64,000 nucleotides of DNA from Dermanyssus gallinae (GCA_003439945.1 QVRM01000320.1:1-64000), one strand, 5' to 3'; counted from the first letter of the stretch, positions 36,430-50,559 are shown. Translations and numbers: made by a program. The notes: generated from the sequence alone by a model not told the origin.

Positions 36430-39090
36430 CTCAATAGCGGTATATAACATGAGTGAGGGTTCGATGAAGCGACCGGCGCCAGCGTGGCCCGACATATGTA
36501 TATACTGGGACTCGCTTGGAGGGCTTTGAAGCGTGGGTGGTCTGGTGACACATCGGAAACAAGAAATTCATTGTTGTTATTGTGTAGCCATCAGTGAGGA
36601 CTGAGGATGTTCAACTGGACGAACGACAGTGACGGCAACCGGTCAGTTGTGGGGCGGGAGGGGGCGAACATGGCGTGGGGAAGACCATTGCTGCTGTTGT
36701 TGTTGTCGTCGTCGTGACACGCCAAGGGTCCATGGTCAGTCCACGACGAGTCTGAGGTGCAGGTGACGGAAGCAAGCCGGCCTGCTTCCGAAGGCAACCA
36801 ACTTGCTTATTGTCGGTGTGGCGGGGGTGTAGCAGCGGCAGCGCATAGCTGTCGAAGGGGTCGAAAGGGATCATTACTTCTTTCTCTTCTTCCGCTTCGT
36901 TTTGGCGTCTTGTTCCTCTCGGACAATCGCCGAGTTGTCGTTAGTGTTGGTCGTCGCCATCGTCATGAATTGGTCGGTTAGATTGGCCGCCGGCTGTGTC
37001 GGTTGGCCGTTCGCAGCGCTGCAGATGGATGCAGGCGGTCGTCCGAGAAGCGTGTCGAGGTCGTCGTCGTCATCTTCGGACCCGTCGCCATCATCGTCAT
37101 CGTAAGGAGGGGGGTGGGGGGGCGGAGTGGGAAGAAGGAAAAATTGGGGTATCGTTGGAGGCAGGGCGAAGGGCGACAACAGCGGACGACAAGGAGTGGT
37201 GTTCTCCAGAGCGGGCTAGCGAAGTTAGTTGGTTGAACGCGCGGTGTAGTTTGGCTAGCGAGCGGCAAGCCGAGCCGATCCGAGGCCTGCCGACTGGAGC
37301 ACCAAGAGGTTGGCTGGTTGATTTTTGGGGCGAGATATGGGGGGTGGGTTGGCGGTGGTGGTGGTGGTGGTGAATGGGGTATCGACGAAGGCTCGCCAGT
37401 TGTAGTTGGTGGGGTTAGGAAGTTGAGGGCTCGAGGAAGATGTGGGGAGGGCTGGGGGTAGTTCGAGGAGAGTGCAAGGAGAGGCGGCGATGAAGAGGTT
37501 TGGGACTGGGCTGGGGAGGGGAGAGGAAGGGGTTCGTGGGATGTCGGAGTTGTTGGTCCCGCACTTCAGTTGCTGGACGGCCAGCAGCAGCAGTCGTGGC
37601 AATAGCGGATTGGTCAGTGTGAACTTCGCAGTGACTGGATCAATCGGACGGCTAGACTTGGCCGGACAGAGGTTGTGACGCGGCTGTATCCCCTGCCGGC
37701 GCCAGCCAACTCAGCGTCGTCTCGCAGTGCGCCGATTCATCTATCCATCCATCCTTGGGCAGCGATCGGCGGCGGCGTTGGCGAGCCAAGCCTTAGGCCG
37801 AAGCCCAGAGAAGGCGTTAGCCTGAAAAGCTGCTCCTGGCTTGTCTGCCTGCCTGTAGTATTGCTGCTGCTACTGCTGCGGCTGCTTCCGTGGGTCAAGC
37901 TGCGAAAGTAAATGGCCCACTTGCATTAGACTGCTGGGAGTCTCGCTAGGTAACATTAATGGCGGCGCGCTGTATATACTATATGCATATATGTATGTAT
38001 GTATATATATATATATATATATATGCATTTACTAGTTAAACATGTGCTTGTATCAAGTATACAATATACAGCACCTTCGTGCGGCCACCACGACGATACT
38101 ACTTACGTTTGTATTGTTTACAGATCCAATAGCAAACGTGCCGACTTAGGGTGTCTTCTGCGCGAATGGTACAGCTGTGTCGTCGGTCCGCGGTTAGTTT
38201 TTGTAGCCTCAGCCCTCGTAATGGTGAGCATGCGGGCGGCCACCAGTAACGCTAATGGATACCTCCGCCCGCTCATACTCATTCGCCAACCTCAAGCCTG
38301 TATCGGCGTCGGCCATTGGTAGTTAGACTTTGACATTAAGGCTAAACACCTCAGTCATCGCAGCCAGTGTTAGGGGACGGGTTACGTGGCGACGGCAAAG
38401 ATGCCGACTTCTCGCCCGAAATGAAGTACGTTGAATACGTTGGAGCCGACAATGGGTGTCAATGCGTTACGAGACTTCTAGCTGATGATGGAATAGTGCC
38501 CACTGTAGTATACTGCCCCATAACCTTTTGCTTATAGCCGTTCACGTAAGTGTCTCAGGTAAATTTGCGCCAAAACTGTAAATCGATGGACCCGTCGATA
38601 AGAGCCGATCTTGTATGTGGACACAAATCCAAGCTTGAAGCTATTTCGCACACTCGTTCTCTTTGCTAGATTGGCGAAATAGTAGCAAATAGAACGCAAC
38701 AATTTAGAACGTTCTCTCTTCATTGTTAATTGTGATAGTAGGGGAAGGCTGCTCTTACTTCAATATGCGTTGTGCTAGTGGGGGAATGTGTTGAGCATTT
38801 CGGCGGGTAAAGCTTCTACGAAACAGTAGAAGTTGATAACTGCATACGTTTTACAATATATGTATTTATGATTACTTGAACTAAATTCTGCAAACCTTAA
38901 TTTTGTTTTATTTGTTTAATTTCAAGACAATATAATATTGCCTTGAAAGGTTACGTATCGCGCCGGACCCGCAATAGCGTCGTCAGGCATCTTCTTCACT
39001 CTGTACCGTTGACATATTTTCTTTTTCTTAAGGCTTATGCCCGTGTTCGTTTTTTTCATGCCATGGCTGATTCTTAATCCCCACGGATTT
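36424..39090. other. No recognised gene; GC-rich to about 37.9 kb, then AT-rich
   Basis: From 36.6 to 37.9 kb the DNA is GC-rich with overlapping two-strand open frames. A minus-strand frame at 36874-37209 has an acidic stretch and ends in a short basic run, but lacks an ATG start and any recognised domain. A TA array is at 38002-38024. The final kilobase is AT-rich with nothing recognised until the LINE fragment. Confidence 0.5.
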
Positions 39091-39380
39091 CTACCGAACT
39101 CGAGCCATGACATCCTCTGCTTGGAAGGAACCCCTGCAGGACCTCCGACATGTCATAACTCGATACGCTGTGCATGGCCTCCATCACCAGCTTTGTTCCC
39201 GAAGAGACTTTCATGAGCCGCAAGCAACCTGTATATGTAGATATTGCCCCCGATATCATTTCGAGGGGTGCCAGAGCTTCGATAGCCTACGACGGTTGGC
39301 AAGGGAAAGTAACTAATTAACCATTGTTTTTAAATCATATGACGTGTAATATACCTTTTTGGTCAATAAATGAGAAGATG
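39091..39380 (+). mobile_element. Non-LTR retrotransposon fragment, extreme C terminus and 3' end
   Basis: The frame at 39107-39316 encodes DLRHVITRYAVHGLHHQLC followed by a CX2CX3HX3C motif. This matches the NRHVFTRYIVHGYHHLVC and CX2CX4HX3C segment of the copy at 8.8-9.7 kb. It is the last protein segment of a jockey/L2-like LINE ORF2. A short non-coding tail with AATAAATGA near 39366 ends it. The rest of the element is absent (5' truncation). Confidence 0.78.
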
Positions 39381-39445
39381 AGAGAGAATTAATCCACTCC
39401 GGCATTTACCTTGTCTAAATTGGAAATCATGACAACTAATTTGAG

Positions 39446-39522
39446 AGTGGGCGGTCTAGGTCTCGAACCCAGGCCTCCCGAATGCAAGTCAAAGGCTTTT
39501 GCCACTAAGCCATCTTGCTCGG
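39446..39522 (-). repeat. tRNA-Ala(TGC)-like element, probably a SINE head
   Basis: On the minus strand there is a box A TGGCTTAGTGG, an anticodon-loop-like CTTGCAT closed by a five-pair stem (with G-T pairs), and a T arm CTGGG/CCTAG around TTCGAGA. The acceptor arms do not pair, so it is not a functional tRNA gene by eye. It is best read as a tRNA-derived SINE head or tRNA pseudogene. It sits between the LINE 3' end and a TA array. Confidence 0.6.
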
Positions 39523-39559
39523 TATATATATATATAAGTATATATATGTGAATGTTTAA

Positions 39560-39644
<85 letters not shown>

Positions 39645-39660
39645 TTAAACTACATATAGT
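39523..39660. repeat. (TA)n array with duplicated flank
   Basis: The TA array at 39564-39638 is bordered on both sides by TGTTTAAACTACATAT-like sequence (about 39552-39567 and 39642-39657). A smaller TA run lies at 39523-39547. Confidence 0.85.
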
Positions 39661-42600
39661 TACATACTCGCCGCATCACTAGACAGCGAGTCTCGCCGCG
39701 GAGGTGTTTGCGCCTATGCGAGTATATTGTTGCTGGAAAGAGTAGAAACACAGAGCGCGCGCGCGAGAGAGAGCGAGAGAGAGGGGGGGAGCAAAGGAGA
39801 AGCTAGCGGTTTACTTTAGCTTAAAAGTGAGGTTGGTGACAGCGGTGCCGAACTGTCGATCTCGTCAATCTGAACAACTGACGGCAACAACGACGGGCTA
39901 CTACTACTACTACTACAGCTACTACTGCTACGCCGATGACGGGCGTATCTATTTCGGTCGAAGCCGAGACGAGTCGTACCCGAGCAGCCAGCGAGCATTT
40001 GGCGGGTCTAGACGCCTCGAGTCGAGACAGCTCAAGCAGCAGCAGACGACGGCGACGACGATGATCATCAACAGCAGCAGCAACGCCATCGTCATCGCCA
40101 TCGTTGTCGCCGATCGTCATTGTTCATTGTCGTTCTTATCGCGGACCCGGTCGCCATCGTTGTGTCTACCGCCGCCGAAGCCGCGAAGACTCTCAACCCT
40201 TTAGGTGTTCTGTCTCTCGGTGTTTCGCTCTCGGTCTCTCGGTGGAAGAAGAGAGCTGCTAGAAGGGGCTCCCACACGACGCGACGCCAGCAGCGCGTCG
40301 CGCTCCACACACAGATAGCCGCCATAGACGCCGCACGTCGCGCGACCGCCAGCAGAACAAGCATATGCACCTACCGACATGCACATACATAGGTGCATGT
40401 GGTCAGCCACTAATAAGTAGCAGTCGCAAACACATACCGATCATACGATGATCATGTGGATTTGGTGGTGCTGTTGTTGTTGCTGCTGCTGCTGCCGCAG
40501 CTGTCCTTGTTCTAGCTGTTGTTGCTGCAGTTGTTGTTGTTGTTGTTGTTACTGATGCAGTTGTTGTTGTTGCTGTAGTTGTTGCTGTAGTTGTTGTTGT
40601 TGTTGTTGTTGCTGTAGTTGTTGTTGTTGTTGCTGCCGTTGCTGTTGTTATTCTCAAGTGTTAGGTTGTGAACGTTGTTAATGATGAGGATGATGATGAT
40701 GATGATGGTGATTATGGCCGCGGTGATGATGACGACGACGCTGGTAATGATGATGTGCGCACGTCTGTCACGAGCCGGTTGACTTGATGTCGCCACGCGC
40801 CCGTTGTGGCTAAAGCAGCATACTCGTGTCTAGGTATCAAGCGCCTAAAGACGGCTGCGCCGAACAGTAGTTGAAGAATGGCACGCTTAACTCGACGAGC
40901 CAAAGTTTATTTGCCGTTCTACGAGTGATAGCGGACTGGCATGGGTATCCGTGGCCATCTTCAACAGAGTGAGCAGAAGAAGCAGCAGCAGCAACAATAA
41001 CAACAACATAATCATCAGAAAATCAATCACGGCGGCAACAACAACAACAATGATGACATCAACTGCAACAGTAAAGCAATGAAAACAGGAGCTCTGTCAA
41101 AAGCGGCAACAGTAAACAATAATAATATTAATAAAACTATAACAGCGACAACAACCGCACCGACAACATCATGTACCTGCATAGGCACAGCGAGCGAAAC
41201 AATGCATCTATATCATTTATTTAGAACCTTGACACACGTCTGCAAATGTTAGGAGAAATCGTTTCAAACATGGGGTTACATGCGTCGTGCTGCCTGGATC
41301 GAAGCCACAGCTCATTGTGTGAGAGCCGCCGGCTGTCTCCTCGATTTTGTCTCGTCGAATAACGAAACCGGCTGTGATGACAGCAACAAAAGCAACAACA
41401 ACAAGAACAACAAGTAGCGACATCCACCAACAACATTAACAACAACAACAACAACAACAAGAAAATTCAATGAGTATCAAACCACAACACGACGGTCGGG
41501 GTCAACAAAATCATCTTCATCTTTGGCGTTTTCATTCCAACGGATTGCAGCGGGCGGACTAGTGGCCGTGCCAAAACGATGTAAAGCTTGGAGAAAGATC
41601 GCATCAATTGGCGGCGATCACGGCGCCGACATCTGCAACCCGATTGTCGCCCAGTTGCCGTGTGGGGAACCTTCTCATGCATTCTTCGGCACGTGCAGCG
41701 GTCTATTGGCTACTACTTTCCGATGATTTGGATACAGATCGAGCGAAGGGAGAGAAACGGGTTAGGTTAGGCCATGGATAGCAGTAGAGAGGTTGGTCAT
41801 CGAATATGCTGGCTTGATAAGCATCAACTTGAACCGTCCTCTAGTGCTCTGATCAGTCAGACAGTCTATTCTGGTCGCTACGGGTAGCCGGCGTTACAGC
41901 AACCAGCCCCATAGTCGCACTGTGCTAGCGGAGCTGTCAGACGACCTGCGGACACATACGACACAGACGCTGGGTTAGTGGGCAGATGAGTATCGTCTGT
42001 GCGAGAGAGAGAATCAAAGTACAGTCGGAGTGTCTGAGCAAGGTCGGCAAGCAACGTACCCTCAAGGACCTGACAGATGCTGCTGCTTCGCATGCAAACC
42101 TCCCTATCTCTATCTACTTATCTATCTCTCTCTCTCTCTCTACCTATCTGTATGTGGGCGACCACTCTCGGGACTACGGACTCGAAATACTTGCTGGACA
42201 GGTAGACGGAAGGACGGACGGACGGACGGACGGATGGTCGGACAGGCGTACTCTGTTGGCCACGTCGTGTGTTGCCGTCGATCTTGAGGTGCGTCGGTGA
42301 GCCCGCAGGTATTTCTTCTCATTACGAGACCATTAGGTCCTAAGCAGAGCAGCCCCTCAGCAGGTAGTGCAAGCGCTCTTGTTGGTTCGGGCAGCTCCTC
42401 GGCTGCCTAAGAATCGTCCGTCCCCTTTCCGAAAACGACGACGACGAAGAGGCGGCTTGAGCCTGCTTGGTTGCCCGCCCGCCTTACCGCCTGCCACCGT
42501 CCAAATCCGGATTCTCGTGGACGCCGTAACGGGACGAGGTGGAGGAGGGGGGGGGGGGGCGGCTTGGCCCGCCGGGATGTTCGGATGCTCGCAAGCAGGC

Positions 42601-44300
42601 GGATGGCTTTTGTGACAAACTCGTTGGCCTCGTTAGCCGTAATGCAGCAGCAGTAGTCGTGGTCGTCGTTGTCGTCGTAGTACCACCACCACCACTACCA
42701 CCATCATCATCATCCAAGTAGGTACGTAGGCTACTGGCGCTGGTAGAGCCTCGAGGCTCTGGCCACCGCCCCCGCTGGCACTGGCGCCGCTGCCTTTGGC
42801 CACGCGAGTTCTCCCACACCGACCCCCCGACCCCCGCCGCCTGGACTGGCCGTCTGTCCGTCCGTGCCCCACGTTGCAAGGTGCTGTGCTAGTACTGCTC
42901 TGGCCTCAGCGGGGTCGGTCGGTTGGTTCTCCTAACCGATCCGTTCCTTCTTGCCCGCAGTCAGTCGTTCTTCTTTCCTATTCGTCTGCTGTCTGCGCGT
43001 TCTACTTCAGCTGGCCAGCACGACGACCCACCTACTGTTGGGCACCTCCTCTTTGGTGGCATATCTATGATAACGAATCCTGTGCGACACGTTCGTCTGT
43101 TCGTTGGCGGCAGCGGCATCAGCAGCAGCAACAACGACAACAGCAGAAGCAGCAGCAGCAGCTTTGGCATCGAACGACGAAAACGAGTTCTTTTTCATCC
43201 TTCTCCGTCTTTCCTTCCTTCTTGCCCACGCACGGTCACTTACTCAGTCGCCCCTTACTTGGTCGTCTCAGATCGGCAAAAATGCCCATTGCCCCCGTCG
43301 TGGTTATTGTCTTTTCACACATAAGGGTCCTCTTCTTGTGCGCGTTAGTCCAGGCGAGGTGGACCAGAGGTGCGATGGCGACTGGAACGAAGGAGGTGGC
43401 CGGCCAGCCCGTTGGGCGTAATAAGGCGCGAACGGGCCAAAAGGCCGACATCTCTGGCCCGCCCCCACCCGATCCCCTATCCTCCTTTGCGTTGCCGCCA
43501 TGCAAAGGGGATGGCGCGCCGTAGCAGGGAGGGGGGAGGGGACGAATGGGGTTGGGCAGGGTGGCGAACCTGGTCGGGGGCGAGGAGGAGGAAGCGACAG
43601 TGGCAGCGGCGCCAAGCAAAAAGCTGAGTCTGTCTTGGTAGCTCCTGTCGAGCAAAAAAGCCTAAGGCGCTCGAGGCCAAGTTTTTGCACGCTCCTGGCG
43701 TGCTGCCGGTGAGGGCCGGGAAAGCATGGGCTCTCCATGCTTAAGAAATGCAGCTGACCCCCGTGTGGCAGTGTGGCATCGGCTGACTGCCCGGCCCGCA
43801 GGCCGCTGGACACCCGCGCACCCACGCCCAGCTGAACAGCAGCAGCAGCTGAAGCCGTAGCCTTAGCGCTACTCCTGCCACCACTGTGGAACCTCTCGGC
43901 TCGTTCGAGTCGGCAAGCCGACGAGCGGTGGCGGCGAATTCAGTCCACCAGCAGGCGCTGCACTATGCCGCGTTTCTAGCCGACATGTAGGGCGAGCTTT
44001 GGTTGCGTGTTGTTGTTGTTGATGTTGTCGTCGACGTCGTCGTCGCCGTTACCATCGTAGTAAGAGCAGTAGAAAAAGTACCGGCAGTGCGGAGAAGGTA
44101 GTGGTGGTGGTGGTTGTGGGAGTCATAGCAGTAGCCTTCCACGTCTTGCGACTCAGACAAACTACTTCGCACCGCCGGCTACTGAAACTCGCTCTCAGCA
44201 GCTCGGCGACGGTCGAAGTGTTTTTGCGTCCCTAACCTTTCACCCCCCCCCCCCTCCCCCACCCGTCCCCCTATCCCCAACGACCCATCGACTAACCCAA
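39661..44300. other. GC-rich repeat-laden DNA, no recognised gene
   Basis: Contains CTA triplets near 39898-39930, GTT/GCT tracts at 40465-40655, GAT tracts at 40680-40755, CAA tracts at 40985-41060 and 41390-41462, a GGAC tandem stretch near 42208-42235, and C or G homopolymer tracts near 42546-42558 and 44241-44255. Open frames such as 42796-43524 plus carry polyQ or no recognisable domain and overlap minus-strand frames. Confidence 0.55.
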
Positions 44301-47300
44301 CTAGAGTCAGTGGCGGCCAGCAAAACGGGAACGCTGCCAATACCCACAGTTCACAGGCACGGCGACGTAAACCGACCTCCTCGTACTTCGGGTCAACGCA
44401 ACGAGGACAGACTTAGTCTTCAACTCTCCTCTAATTGGCGACTCGGAAGCAATGTGTGGCAATACGCCGAGTACGTTGGAGTAAGTTGCCGAACCAGGGC
44501 AACACTAGCGAACCAGTCTTTTTCTTGATCATTGAATCATGTCGCGCGACTGTTGCTAGCTGCTACTTGCGCTTACCAGTGCTCGTTTCTGACATGACCG
44601 AAACTTTTGCTTCGATCCGTCGCGGCTGCCATCTGCTTAACCTCTGTCATTGGCCTTAAAGGCCAGGAGAGATGGAATGAGAGGCAAGTAGAGAGGAAGA
44701 TGGCAAGACGGGAGACGGGAGAGGGAAATGCGAGAGAGAGAAAAACGGGCAGGAAATCTGGTAGGCGTATACGTGAAGTGACTTTCCGCTTGGCCTAAGC
44801 CTTAGTCGGATCGTGCAGCTTCGGGACGCAGCCATTGTTGAAGTCCTGCTGCTTGGGGCTGAACGGGTGCGGCCGAGAACCATAGCATCAGTGGGTAGCG
44901 AGCTCCTCTGATCTCTGTTGTCGTCCGTCGCCCTCCGGGATAGAAGTCGCTCTTCCGCTGTTTCATCTCAATTAGAGGCATAGCAATGAGTTTCGATACA
45001 TCTTCAGAGCAGACAGTTAAGGCAACGCATAGCGTCTCCGTCAGGTCTTCTGTTCTTTTGCGCCTGTCATACTGAGCGAAAACGTGAACAATACGAGCCA
45101 TTTCCGGACGCGTTTCCTGTGCCGTACCCGGAGAAACATTGTTTTGGCCACTACCCCTGACGCACGGGGGGGCGAGGACACACAATGGGAGCTGCCGCGT
45201 CGCGTCGCGGTGAAGTCAGCAACGAACAGACCGAAAAACAAAGCGCGGGATCAGCGCGCCCGAATCTCTTCTCAGGATCATATCATGTCAAGGAGTTAAG
45301 AAGGTGAATTCGTTTTGACTGGCTCGACGTCGTTGTTAAGACGGCCATCAGTCGCCCCCGCTCAGTATGGCCTGGCAGAGTATGGTGGAAGACCGGGGGA
45401 AGACCGGGGGAGGCGGAGACGGAGGTGTTGGGGGTTATCGAGACGAGGCGCATGATGGTGTCGGCGACCGCCGTTCAAACGGCATCAGAAGAAAGTCAGT
45501 GAAGTGGTCGAGTGATGTCGCTGGTTGCTCCCGGCCGCGAAACTTCTTGTTGTTGTTGTTGTTGGAAGAAGCGGATGGCGGCTTGCTTGCTTGCCACATA
45601 CACGCCCGCCAGACACGCTACTCCTCTGTCACAATCTCTGCCATTCGTTCCCGCCGGCTATACGCCTGTCAGCGCCTGATCCACGGCACTACCACCATCA
45701 CCACCAACAACCACCTCCACCAGCCACTGCACTCATGGTGGTGGCAACTGCTGCTGCCGCTGCTGGCCCGGCATCGGCGGCGGCGGCAACACGATAGCTA
45801 GCGTTCTGCTAGATCACTGGCACGAACGAATGTAGGTTCTGTAGGCCGTGTCTGTGTGTGCTGACCAAACCCGATCATATCGGCGATAGGCGATGGCGTC
45901 GATCGTCGTCGAAGGGGCGGGCATCTTAGCTAGGCATTGTTGTTTGCTACGTGGCTTGGCGGCCACGGTTGCCGTAGCTGTTGACGTCATTGTTGTGTTA
46001 CCATCGTCAATGCTGTTGTGTTGTGTCAATGCTGTTGTTGCTGGTTACTGTTGCCGTTGTTGTTATTGTTGCTGTTGTTGTTGTTGTTGTTGTTGCTGCT
46101 GCTGCCGTTGTTACTGTTGCCGTTGTTGTTATTGTTGCTGTTGTTGTTGTTGTTGTTGTTGCTGCTGTTGTTGTTTGCTATAGTAACCGTCACCTTACTT
46201 CTCATCATCGTCATCATCATCATTATCATCGTCGCCGCCATCCTGGCGTCCGGGCCAGTCGGTCAGTACGGAGTCGGCCAGTGACAGAGCTAGCCGGATA
46301 CCTCGTCTAACTTCTCCGCGTTCTCCTTTTTCTTCTCTCTTTGGCCCCCTCTTCCTCTTCCTCTTTCTCCGCACCTGCGATAAGAAGCGCACAATGGTGG
46401 ACTGGACAGATGTCGGTGACGACTCTCCGGCGTTCCACGGCTGCTGCGCCTGTGTGTGCGCGTATAGCGCTCGCTGTTGCCGCCAACAGCAGCAGCAACA
46501 ACGCTGGTCACGGAAGGAAGTCAGGACGGATAGGAACTGATGCTGCCGCTGCTAGGAAAAAGGGCTCGGAGGAAAAGAAGAAAGCGCTGCTGGACTATTG
46601 TCGGACGCTGAGGAATCTTCCCGTGCCGGCTCGAGGAGCACACAGATCGCGAGAAGGACCAGTGGACTTGCCCACTGGCCACTAGCCTTCACCACGTCGC
46701 AGCTACAACACACTTGCACGCTTGCACTAGACTTGTTTGTCGGCGATTCGCCGCCTGTTCGCCGGCCGTCGCCATCCAGATCAAACCACCGACGACGTGG
46801 CAACGCTTTCTTCTTCATTGCGAGCGACTGATACGAAACTGCTCCTGTAGCAGTAGCGTTCAGAAGCTGATGCTGTTGTGGGTGTTGTTGTTGTCGTTGT
46901 TGTTTGTTGTTGTTGCTGCGGTTGTTGTTATTGTTGCTGCTGCTGTTCCTGTCCGGTCAGTTCGGCTGCTGGGTCAAGAAAAGCCGGCGGAGCGGAACTA
47001 CTGCGATGTTGCCCCGCGATTGCTACAGGATTGGCTTGCCTTGAAGCGGCTGTGGCGGCGGCGTCATCGGCTCCGACCGATTGACGCGCTGAACGCTCGA
47101 TGCTGCGCCGGATTTTGTCAAGGAGTTTGGAAGCTTTGTTGTTGCTGCTGCTGATGTTGATGTTGTTTTTGTTGTTGTCATTGTCGCTGTCAGTGTCGTC
47201 AAGCTTTTTGTTGCCATGACCATGACGTATTTGTTGTTGGTCGATGTTCCGAGGACAGCGGCCTGCTGCTCTGCTCAGTGGACTCGGCGGCCTGGGCGGC

Positions 47301-50145
47301 CGCCTGGCGTCTGCTTTCCGCTTGGTCCTTCTTCCGCTTGTTCTTGTTCGACTCTGTCCGAGCGAGCGACCGAGCGACCGGTGAGCCGGCCGGCATGACC
47401 ACTGAGGCGCTGCGGGTGCCCGGAAGGCAAAGGCAAATGACAAGCCTGAACATTGAGCCAGCATAGCCTACCACTACTAAATCTACTCCACAACGACTGA
47501 GGCTGCTACACACTGGGGTGCAAACGTACCGAGTAGGCGTCATCGTCCTTGGTGATGTTGTTGTTGTTGCTATTGTTACTACTTTTGTTGCTGCTGCTGC
47601 TGCGGTTGTTGTTGCTGTCAATACTGTTGTTGCTTGATTGCCTTTGGCCGTTTAGTCGACACGCATGATCAGTTGTAAGTCCTGTAGTGTGTATGGAGCA
47701 TGCATATGCTGCCTTTATTCGGATGCTCTTGTTGTTGTTCGCGTTGTAGCCGTCATGCCCGCCATATATGTCGCCTCGCACCACCTAGTGTGTGAATGGA
47801 GGCGACGGACTTGAACGGCTTGCCATTCCTGCTACTGCCGCTGCTGCTTTTGCGGCTTGCGTCTCCGTTCCTCTCTTCTTACGCTGCTCGTCACGCAGAC
47901 GAGACACACAGAGAAGGAAAGATAGGGAGATCGAGGAGGAGGATCCAGGAGCACAGAGATCGGCCTGACTAGACGTGCGCCAACTCGCTCCGGCTTTCGG
48001 CTGTCGGCTCTCAGAACGGCTCGGCCGAAATAGAAAGTACCGCTTCTTGAATGGCCGATTTAGCTCACACACAATTTCTTGTGTCGGCCTTCGACACGCC
48101 TGGCGGCGTCCATCAGCCGCGGCACGGTGTAAGCTTCCAGCGAGCGCGCGTTATGACCCTAACAGCCCCCCCCCCACCTCCGCTTTCGCCCCCGCCCGCC
48201 TACTCTGGGGTATCTCTCTCTCTCTCTCTGGGGTACCGGCATACCGTGTGCTGGTCCCAATGACGCTTGTGGCGCTGTCGTTGCTGTTTCTGTAGATGAT
48301 GCGTCTCTTCTCTACTGCACTGTGATATCTGGAGCCGTTTTAACCTCTTCATCGATCTATTTACCCTCCTATCTATGCATGCATTCAGCAGCATCGATTC
48401 AGATTGTTTCGTCTAGCTTGGTTGCTCCCGTAAAGGGCCAGGACGACGAAAAAAAAGAAGAGGAAGAAGAAGACAAAAAAGAAAAGCCATAATAGGACAC
48501 AAAAAAACAGCCAGAGGCAAATATGCGTAGACAAATCAGCGCAAAGAGTTTTCCTGCTCGTTGAAGGGCGCGCGATATTGCCGCAATACCGCAACACGAC
48601 AAGTACGATCAGAGCCGTCGTGTTGTAGTGATTGTCGCATGCGTTGTTGTTATTGTCGTTATTGTTGTTGGTGTTGTCATCGTCGTCAGCTATCGTTGTC
48701 ATATTTCTCGTAACGAATACCTTTCCGACAATTCCCCGTATGCCTTTGTGTGCAGAGCGGCCGGCGTTGCGTTCGTCCGACCAAAGAATGTACCGACGCA
48801 CAGAACAGGTGGATGGACAAACAAACCTACGACGATTGGACGAATAATTGTCTGGTACGTAACGTCGTGGCAATCGGCTTGGCCGGCGTCGGCGGGGCAA
48901 GCGACAACATCAAAAGCCTCGCCGATTCAAGTAGCCAGGAGGATGCCGGGCAGAAGAAGCTAGGCGGCGGGGGCCGGGAGCGGGCTTGGGGTTAGGGGTT
49001 CGAGGTCGGAGAAGCTAGGAAAAACGTCGCTGTTAGTCTGTGTGTCACCCACCGCCGCGCCCCCACCCCCCCCCCCCCCCGGGGTATCCTGTTGCCACCT
49101 ACGGCTGTCACCGCCTAATGGTGGTTGTCGGGCGGCCGCCGACGACAAACAACGACGAGATAGGTCGAGGTGGCAGCGGTGGCGATGACGGTGAAGGGCG
49201 ACAACCCACCTCTGTTGTGTAACAGTAACAAGCGAGAGAACACCACTGACCTCTCGTCGCGTCGACCTGTGGTTAACACTCGCAGTTAGCCAGCCGGCCA
49301 GCTACCTTCGTACCAACCTAGCTGCTCGACGGGCTCGCAATCCGGCTGTCTGCCTGCCTGCGTTTATCAGGATCATGTCGAGGCCGACGCTGACGCTGAT
49401 GGTAACGATGTTGGATGTCGGGCGAGGGTGTTGGTGATGGGTGGGGGTGTGGGGTGACCGGAGTAACGGGGGTGGTGGTGGTGATGATGAGGTAGTGGTG
49501 GTCGTGAAGATGATGATATGGATGATGGTCGTGAAGATGATGATATGGATGATGGTCAAGATGATGATAATGATGATGATGACGGCGATGTCGATGATCT
49601 TCTGAGCGCTATTAGACGACGACGTAATGAGCGTGGCGTTGCGATGCCTGCCGCGTTTCTGATCGTGGCGCTATGGTAACTGTTCTCGATGATGGCAACA
49701 ACAACAGCAATAACAATAACAACAACACCAACTACTACTACCACTAATACGAATACCACCACTGCAATTACAACATTATTTTATTCATAATAATAATAAC
49801 AACAACAGTTACAGACTAACAATCGTGCTGACAAAGAGAGGGTTGTTGTAACAGACAGTCCATACATGCCAATGATTGTACTATGCTATACGATATACAG
49901 AAGCGACGATGACGGCATCGTCGCCACAAACTAGAGCAGAGACGATGACAGCAACAGCAGCAATGACATGCAATGCAATCGTTAGGCCGACAACAACAAG
50001 AATAGCACACACTGAGGCGATAATTGCCTAGGAAAGCGTTGCCTATATGTCTGTTTAGTCAGATCGAAAACCTAACCGATTATGAGCCGAGAAATGAATT
50101 GTTCATATCAATATTATTATGGTAACAATACTAATTATAACAAAA

Positions 50146-50149
<4 letters not shown>
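44301..50149. other. GC-rich repeat-laden DNA, no recognised gene
   Basis: GTT/GCT tracts occupy about 46025-46175, 46875-46945, 47135-47175, 47545-47635 and 48640-48680. GAT-type tracts lie around 49480-49590. The minus-strand frame 46928-47464 ends in a polyQ run; it includes SKLLDKIRRSIERSARQSV but no domain I recognise. Nothing else supports a gene. Confidence 0.55.

Positions 50150-50236
<87 letters not shown>
50150..50236. repeat. (TA)n microsatellite
   Basis: TA array of about 43 units with one TG variant near 50191. Confidence 0.95.
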
Positions 50237-50241
<5 letters not shown>

Positions 50242-50559
50242 TAGTGTGCCTGTTGACTTTGTTTCTGTGATAACACAGTTCGACAAAAGGAAGCACGGGA
50301 GCAATTGAGATCGCTTGCGCTATTTTTTCATTGATAGTTCATACTTTTACAATATTTCACGTCTCTCACGGAATCAGCTGTAGTCGAGGCAAAGAGAAGT
50401 AAAAGTAGATCTATGACTCAATGAGAGCTTACATTGTAGAAGTTTTTTGTAAATTGGTTTATCGGCGGACCAAGCCTGCCAAGGCTGCACAGGCCTTTCC
50501 ATCGCTGGGAGCAGTTCCGCTTTAGGAGAGATCGAGAAACCAGTGATGCAATCCACGTC

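Noticed and set aside
36874..37209. Minus-strand acidic-then-basic C-terminal exon
   Set aside because: No ATG near its 5' end, no acceptor AG found at a sensible place, and the acidic run comes from GAT/GAC triplets.
39446..39522. Functional tRNA-Ala gene on the minus strand
   Set aside because: The acceptor stem does not pair; recorded as a tRNA-like SINE head instead.
42796..43524. 242-residue plus-strand protein with a polyQ run
   Set aside because: Overlapped by equally long minus-strand frames in GC-rich DNA, with no recognised domain and polyQ from triplet repeats.
46928..47464. 178-residue minus-strand protein ending in polyQ
   Set aside because: Some non-repetitive content, but no domain, no splice context, and it ends in a triplet tract. 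Not enough to call.
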